The position numbers were made by a program, and so were the translations under genes. Source: DSOI01 sp041394885 (GTDB taxonomy: Bacteria > Acidobacteriota > Terriglobia > Bryobacterales > Bryobacteraceae). Taken from it: a stretch of DNA of 64,000 nucleotides. Where the stretch lies: positions 62,001 through 126,000 of the forward strand of contig JAWKHI010000013.1 in the NCBI GenBank assembly GCA_041394885.1. The letters run 5' to 3'. Under the pieces are notes generated by a model. The model ran no database searches and was not told the DNA's origin. It saw only the letters and a list, made by a program, of their open reading frames with translations. Shown here piece by piece: positions 59,886-64,000 of the stretch; within the stretch, counting starts at the first letter, position 1, and each line of letters starts with the position of its first letter.

Positions 59886-61364
59886 GTGATCTTTCGAATC
59901 GTGGCTGCCGTGCTCCTCGCCGTGGCCGCTTATCTCCTTTATTTTCATGATATTTCCAGCGTCGGCCTCCTCAGTGTCGACGAGCCGCGGTACGCCGCTG
60001 TCGGCCGCGCCATGGCTCAATCGGGTGACTGGATCACACCCAGGCTGTGGGGCGAGGTCTGGCTAGAAAAACCGCCGCTGCTCTATTGGACGGTCGCCCT
60101 CGCCACAAGTTGCGGACTTCGCGACGAATCGGCCGCCCGCTTTCCCATCGCCCTGCTCGCCGCCTTGTTCCTCGTGTTCTATTGGTGGTCTCTGCGCCGC
60201 TACTCCACCCCTACCGCCGCCTCCTACTCCACTGCGATTCTCGCCACTTCTCTCGGCTGGGTCGCCTACACCGGGGTCGCCGTGACAGACCTCCCCGTCG
60301 CTGTCTTTTTCGCCGCCGCGATGCTCGCCGCGATCCCCGTCGCCTTGGGGCACCCCGCGTCGAGTTGGCGGCTCGCCGCCGGCGGAGTTCTCCTTGGCCT
60401 CGCTGTCCTCACCAAGGCTTTTCTTCCGGTGGTATTCGCGATCCCCCTGGTGTGGTTCGCCCGCCGCCGCCCCTCACAACTCGTGATTCCCGCGCTCGCC
60501 GCCGTCGCCGTCGCCGCCCCGTGGTATCTTGCGGCATACCTCCGCCACGGCCGGGAACTGATCGATATTCTCTTCCTGCGCCATCAGTTCGATCGCTTCT
60601 TCCGCGCCGGAGCCGAGGTGCTGCACCCGGCGCCATGGTGGTTTTACGTTCCCGTGGTGCTGGCCGGTCTCCTGCCGTGGACACCACTCCTCCCCCTGGC
60701 CACGCTTCGCACCATCCGCCGAGACCCGCTCATCCACTACTTCGGCGCAATTTTCGGCTTCGGATTCGTTTTCCTCTCGCTTTCCAGCGGCAAACTGCCC
60801 GGCTACATCCTGCCCGTGTTTCCCTTCCTCACCGCTATCATCGGCATCGCCGCCGATCGCACCCGAGTCCAGTCCTGGATGCTGGCGGCGCCCGTAGCGA
60901 TCGCGTGCACGCTCTCGTTCCTGGTGCCGTTCGCACCCGCCGCCATCGAGTACGGAATCACCCGCGCCACGCTGCCCCCGCCCCTCACCGCACTGGCCGT
61001 CTTCGCCGGATCAACCTTGCTCGCCACCATCGTTTTCCCGAGAATCGCCGTGCGTTGGCGCGGCCCCACGCTCCTGTTCCTTGTGCTTGCTCTCGTTATC
61101 CAACAAAAACACCGCCTGGCAACCGTACTCGAAGCGAGCATTTCCGCCCGGCCCGAATGGGCCCGGATCCATCGGCTGACCGGCAGTCAGCCACTGTGTG
61201 AAAACTGGCTTCGCCGCCAGTGGCTCTACGGCTTCAACTACTACCGCGGCTCGGCGATCGAGCGCTGTCCGGACCCACCGCCGGAAAATCGATTGCGCCT
61301 CGAATCAGACCCGGAAACGGGCCGCCCTGTCGTTGTCTCCGGACCGGTCAAGCCCGCGGAATAG
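59886..61364 (+). CDS. ArnT/PMT-family membrane glycosyltransferase
   Basis: A 492-residue integral-membrane GT83-like glycosyltransferase that uses a polyprenyl-phosphate sugar to modify a lipid or protein in the periplasm. Motifs: LLSVDEPRYAAVGRAMAQSG, GDWITPRLWGEVWLEKPPLL, and LSSGKLPGYILPVFPFL in the second half, with about 11 TM helices and a C-terminal soluble tail of about 100 residues containing CENWLRRQW. Acceptor unknown; lipid A or another envelope lipid is typical. Start GTG 59886. It is divergent from the HIT gene. Confidence 0.85.
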   Translation: MIFRIVAAVLLAVAAYLLYFHDISSVGLLSVDEPRYAAVGRAMAQSGDWITPRLWGEVWLEKPPLLYWTVALATSCGLRDESAARFPIALLAALFLVFYWWSLRRYSTPTAASYSTAILATSLGWVAYTGVAVTDLPVAVFFAAAMLAAIPVALGHPASSWRLAAGGVLLGLAVLTKAFLPVVFAIPLVWFARRRPSQLVIPALAAVAVAAPWYLAAYLRHGRELIDILFLRHQFDRFFRAGAEVLHPAPWWFYVPVVLAGLLPWTPLLPLATLRTIRRDPLIHYFGAIFGFGFVFLSLSSGKLPGYILPVFPFLTAIIGIAADRTRVQSWMLAAPVAIACTLSFLVPFAPAAIEYGITRATLPPPLTALAVFAGSTLLATIVFPRIAVRWRGPTLLFLVLALVIQQKHRLATVLEASISARPEWARIHRLTGSQPLCENWLRRQWLYGFNYYRGSAIERCPDPPPENRLRLESDPETGRPVVVSGPVKPAE

Positions 61365-61406
61365 TCGCTAGACAGACCTCGGACGATTTCGTGAGCCCTG
61401 ACGAGA

Positions 61407-61432
61407 AAGAGGGACGGTTCCCCGCCCCTCTT
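61407..61432. terminator. Bidirectional hairpin between convergent genes
   Basis: AAGAGGGACGG (61407-61417) and CCGCCCCTCTT (61422-61432) form an 11-base stem with one A-C mismatch and a TTCC loop. It lies in the middle of the 86-base gap where the ArnT-like gene (plus) and the methyltransferase gene (minus) converge, the expected place for a shared terminator. T-tracts are short on both sides. Confidence 0.6.
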
Positions 61433-61450
61433 CCAAACCGCCATCGACCC

Positions 61451-62503
61451 CTACTTCCGCAACAGGAAGAACTGATTGAACGGATTGTCGATCGGCAGCC
61501 GCCCGAACATCCCGAACCCGGCCTCGGACGCTAACTTTCGCGCGCCCTGCTCGCCGATCACAGTGCCCAATCCGGCGCCGTCGTGGGCCAAAGACACCGT
61601 CATGCAATGCAGCGGGCTGATGGAGTGAAACGCCCTTCCAATCGGATTACGATTCTCCATCTCCTCGTGCGACGCGTTCGGCTCTGACCAAAGATAGACG
61701 CCGTCATCGCTCATCGCCATCCGGATAGTCTTCAGCGTCGCCACCGGATCCACCATGTCGTGGATACAGTCGAAACTGCACACAAGGTCGTAGGTGCGAT
61801 CCATCGGCAACCGTTCGGCTGGCCCCCGCACGAACTCGGTATTGGAGAGGCCGCGATCCTTCGCCAAGCGTGTCGCCGCCGCGATGCTCGGCTCATGATA
61901 GTCGATGCCGACGAACGTGGACTTCGGGAACGCCTCAGCCATCCGTACCGTCGACTGCCCTCGTCCGCACCCGATATCGGCCACCCGCGCCCCAGCTTGC
62001 AGTTTCTCCATCAACCCCGGAACCGCCGGCAACCAGTGGCTCACCAGAAAGTTCACATACCCCGGGCGGAAAAACCGTTCAATGGCGCAAGGAATCTCCG
62101 CGCTCATTTCGTGATACGGCACACCGCCACCATTGCGGAACGCTTCCATCACGCGCGGCGTGTTGTAGATCGACGGCGTGGTGAAGTGGAACGCCCCGCC
62201 GCAAAACATCGGACTGTCCTCGTTGGCCAGCACCGCCGCCTGCTCTTCGGTCATCCGGTAACGCCCCGTCGTGGCGTCGCGCTCCAGGTACTCCGACGCC
62301 ACCATCGCCCGCAGCCACTCCCGGACGTAGCGCTCGTTCAGATTCATCGTCGACGCCAGCTCCTCGCTGGTGACGGGACCCGACGTCGCCATCGTTCGAA
62401 ACAATCCCAGTTGGTCGCCAATATAGGCGAGCGACATCGTGAAGGTGCCGCCCATGTCACCAACAACTCGCATCGCCATCGTCTCCACTTGCTGCATGTT
62501 CAT
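61451..62503 (-). CDS. Winged-helix SAM-dependent methyltransferase
   Basis: A 350-residue protein: an N-terminal winged-helix domain (about 20-95; YIGDQLGLFRTMATSGPVTS, TMNLNERYVREWLRAMVASE, YLERDATTGRYRMTEEQA) followed by a class I methyltransferase (VADIGCGRGQSTVRMAEAFP, then TFVGIDYHEPSIAAATRLA and DLVCSFDCIHDMVDP). This domain order occurs in Rv2258c-like and small-molecule O/S-methyltransferases. The substrate is unknown. Start at MNMQQVETM (ATG 62501-62503), where homology begins. The 136-base gap to the next gene contains an A9 run at about 62583-62592 and no clear promoter. Confidence 0.8.
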   Translation of the reverse strand: MNMQQVETMAMRVVGDMGGTFTMSLAYIGDQLGLFRTMATSGPVTSEELASTMNLNERYVREWLRAMVASEYLERDATTGRYRMTEEQAAVLANEDSPMFCGGAFHFTTPSIYNTPRVMEAFRNGGGVPYHEMSAEIPCAIERFFRPGYVNFLVSHWLPAVPGLMEKLQAGARVADIGCGRGQSTVRMAEAFPKSTFVGIDYHEPSIAAATRLAKDRGLSNTEFVRGPAERLPMDRTYDLVCSFDCIHDMVDPVATLKTIRMAMSDDGVYLWSEPNASHEEMENRNPIGRAFHSISPLHCMTVSLAHDGAGLGTVIGEQGARKLASEAGFGMFGRLPIDNPFNQFFLLRK

Positions 62504-62639
62504 CGCTTCTGTTTCCTTGTCCGATGGTTTCGGATTCGTACTGTAACGCGCAGACCAGGCGCGGAAGGGCTCACCGTAATTGGAAAAAAAAATGCGATAG
62601 CCCTCATACTGACCCGCGCCGGCTGGGCCACCCGGGCGT

Positions 62640-63527
62640 ATGATCGTAGGGATGGGAGCCACGCGCCCCGGAGTGGCCGGTCTGCTAGCCGCCGCCACCG
62701 CTCTCGCGTGCGTATGTGCCCCTCCGCGTCCACTATGCCTGTCCACGGTTTCGCGCCCCGGTCCAACCAAGGACCCAATCCACCAGGACCCGGCCTGGTT
62801 CGTGGGTAAAGTTGTTTCCACCTATCCTGCCAACGAGTCCGAGTTCTCACGAATCCTACTTGATTTCCGCGAACGGCATCCTGAGTTCTTGCTTCGCCCG
62901 CTTTCCCTGTACCTCACTCCGGAGGGGCAGAAGCGCTTTCTGATCGAGTTGGCGGGCGATCGGATATCGCAAGAAGCACTCCAATCGATCATCGCCGGGG
63001 AGTTGGACCGCTCGCGCTTTCTACGCTCCGTAAGTTATGCCCTCACTCGAATCGAGGTTACCGAGGACTTCTCCGGCGGCCGCGTTGGCACAACGGTCGA
63101 CATGATCGGTGGACTGGGGCCGGCCGACTGCAGTGTTCATTTCGAACAGGGCGTCAGTTATCTCTTCGCTGCCTACAAACAAGGCGGCTTTTGGACCACG
63201 TCCAAGTGCTCCGGCACGGACGAGTCATTGCACGCGCAATCCACCATCGCCGCCCTCCGCGAGTTACGAGACAACCGGCGCCCCCCAGGCACGATCTTCG
63301 GATCGATAGACCCGCACACGCTCGCCGTCCGGCTGGTAGGTCCCGGCGGAGCGCGCGAGCTCGCACCCAGCCACAATGGCCGCTACGTGTTCGACAAGCT
63401 CGAGTCCGGCGACTATCAGCTCGAGCCGTCCGCACCCGGATGGACCTTCGATATCGCACCCTGGACCCTACCCATCCACGTCAACGCCGGATGCATGGAA
63501 GTCGACATTCGCGCAACCCGGCGTTGA
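62640..63527 (+). CDS. Exported protein with TIMP-like and CNA-B-like segments
   Basis: A 295-residue protein with an N-terminal hydrophobic leader containing Cys (GLLAAATALACVCAPPRPLC), possibly a lipoprotein signal. The middle contains SVHFEQGVSYLFAAYKQGG followed by CSGTDESLHA, the pattern of TIMP/NTR-like modules, and the C terminus has GRYVFDKLESGDYQLEPSAP, as in carboxypeptidase-regulatory or CNA-B-like beta domains. No catalytic motif. Start is either ATG 62640 or 62652. Function unknown. Confidence 0.6.
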   Translation: MIVGMGATRPGVAGLLAAATALACVCAPPRPLCLSTVSRPGPTKDPIHQDPAWFVGKVVSTYPANESEFSRILLDFRERHPEFLLRPLSLYLTPEGQKRFLIELAGDRISQEALQSIIAGELDRSRFLRSVSYALTRIEVTEDFSGGRVGTTVDMIGGLGPADCSVHFEQGVSYLFAAYKQGGFWTTSKCSGTDESLHAQSTIAALRELRDNRRPPGTIFGSIDPHTLAVRLVGPGGARELAPSHNGRYVFDKLESGDYQLEPSAPGWTFDIAPWTLPIHVNAGCMEVDIRATRR

Positions 63528-63580
63528 GACCGTCAAGGCCACATCGTCGCGCGATCCATGTATGATGTCTGGCAGCCGCC

Positions 63581-64000
63581 ATGATAAAAATCAGCAACTA
63601 CTCTCTCAACTACGCAAAGCAGATCGCGCAGGGCAAGATGGACATCTTCGGCTTCCTTGACCTGTGCCGCCGATTGGGCATCGAGGGCGCCAGCCTCCAC
63701 GTCCGCGACCTGCCTGAAACCGGCACCGCCTACCTCAAGAAGGTCCGCCGCGGCTACCTGGACCGCAATCTCTCCATGTCGATGTTCACCGTCTCCACCA
63801 ACTTCGGCAACCCACGCAATGGGGACCGCGCCGAGCGCCAGGCCGCCAACGAAGCCATACGCGCGGCTATGTTCCTCGGCGCGCCCATCGTGCGCGTGTT
63901 CGCCGGCTCGCCACCCGACGAAGCCAGCCGCGACAAAGCGTTCCAGCGCGCGGCGGATTCCATTCGCGCTGTCTGCGAGGAAGGCGCCGAGCAAGGCATG
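63581..64000 (+). CDS. Sugar-phosphate isomerase/epimerase-family TIM barrel, N-terminal part
   Basis: ATG 63581 opens a frame running off the right edge (140 codons visible). The sequence, MIKISNYSLNYAKQIAQG, FLDLCRRLGIEGASLHVRD, MSMFTVSTNFGNPRNGDRAE and AAMFLGAPIVRVFAGSPPDE, is the AP-endonuclease-2/xylose-isomerase-like TIM barrel of IolE/hydroxypyruvate-isomerase-type proteins. A Glu-rich C-terminal metal site, if present, lies beyond the window. A -10-like TATGAT at 63561-63566 precedes it by 14 bases. Confidence 0.75.
   Translation, partial: MIKISNYSLNYAKQIAQGKMDIFGFLDLCRRLGIEGASLHVRDLPETGTAYLKKVRRGYLDRNLSMSMFTVSTNFGNPRNGDRAERQAANEAIRAAMFLGAPIVRVFAGSPPDEASRDKAFQRAADSIRAVCEEGAEQGM

Noticed and set aside
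1..64000. tRNA, rRNA, CRISPR, prophage or insertion sequences
   Set aside because: Looked for in all intergenic gaps; no cloverleaf, regularly spaced repeats, integrase, transposase or terminal inverted repeats were seen.

Overview
The window looks like chromosome of an Acidobacteriota bacterium close to the Solibacter/Bryobacter group. Base composition and codon third positions are GC-rich. Diagnostic content includes two giant Oar-like TonB-dependent receptors with N-terminal carboxypeptidase-regulatory domains, a PSCyt1/PSCyt2/PSD1 (DUF1549/DUF1553) operon of the kind shared by Solibacter relatives and Planctomycetes, two DUF1080 proteins, ECF sigma factors, secreted TPR proteins and a sialidase. 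I see no phage, transposon, CRISPR, tRNA or rRNA. This assignment rests on gene content only.

Layout. 1-7013: start of a secreted protein, then two convergent Oar-like receptors, the first broken by a one-base frameshift. 7114-8475: phosphomannomutase/phosphoglucomutase. 8490-18918 (minus): a tightly overlapping ten-gene operon made of an ECF sigma factor, FAD oxidoreductase, DUF1365, cyclopropane-synthase-type methyltransferase, DUF2878, DUF1295, a second methyltransferase, ABC ATPase, FtsX-type permease and an AttH/CrtC-like secreted protein. It is divergent from an XRE-cupin regulator (19028). I read it as a membrane-lipid modification and envelope-export system; it is the most interesting locus here. 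19653-22047: secreted metallo-beta-lactamase-fold hydrolase and an ECF/RskA-type anti-sigma pair. 22180-28808: GRP/DMT-like permease, TPR protein, an acetokinase-family enzyme with altered active-site residues, DUF1080 protein, HGSNAT-like membrane acyltransferase, LolA-like protein and a small membrane protein.

28890-34728: three overlapping plus-strand genes for cytochrome-c/WD40, PPC-domain and DUF1549/DUF1553 proteins. 35051-40349: DUF1080 protein, histone-deacetylase-like enzyme (apparently starting at CTG), lipoprotein, phosphoglucose-isomerase-like protein, small membrane protein, RNase PH (frameshifted) and RdgB. 40343-45544 (minus): a complete ISC iron-sulfur operon iscR-iscS-iscU-iscA-hscB-hscA-iscX without the usual fdx, with a recognisable promoter and IscR-like operator. 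45796-52102: class A penicillin-binding protein with UB2H-like domain, sialidase and two TPR proteins.

52114-59843 (minus): HpaI-type aldolase, LarA/DUF2088 protein, hypothetical, M28 peptidase with PDZ domain, DsbA-like oxidoreductase, UxaA/GarD-type dehydratase and a Cdh-like HIT protein; aldolase, LarA-like protein and dehydratase suggest sugar-acid catabolism. 59886-64000: ArnT-like glycosyltransferase, winged-helix methyltransferase, a secreted protein with a TIMP-like segment, and the start of a sugar-phosphate isomerase/epimerase. Several genes have a good -10 box only 6-8 bases before the start codon, suggesting leaderless transcripts. All functional calls come from reading the sequence; no database search was run.
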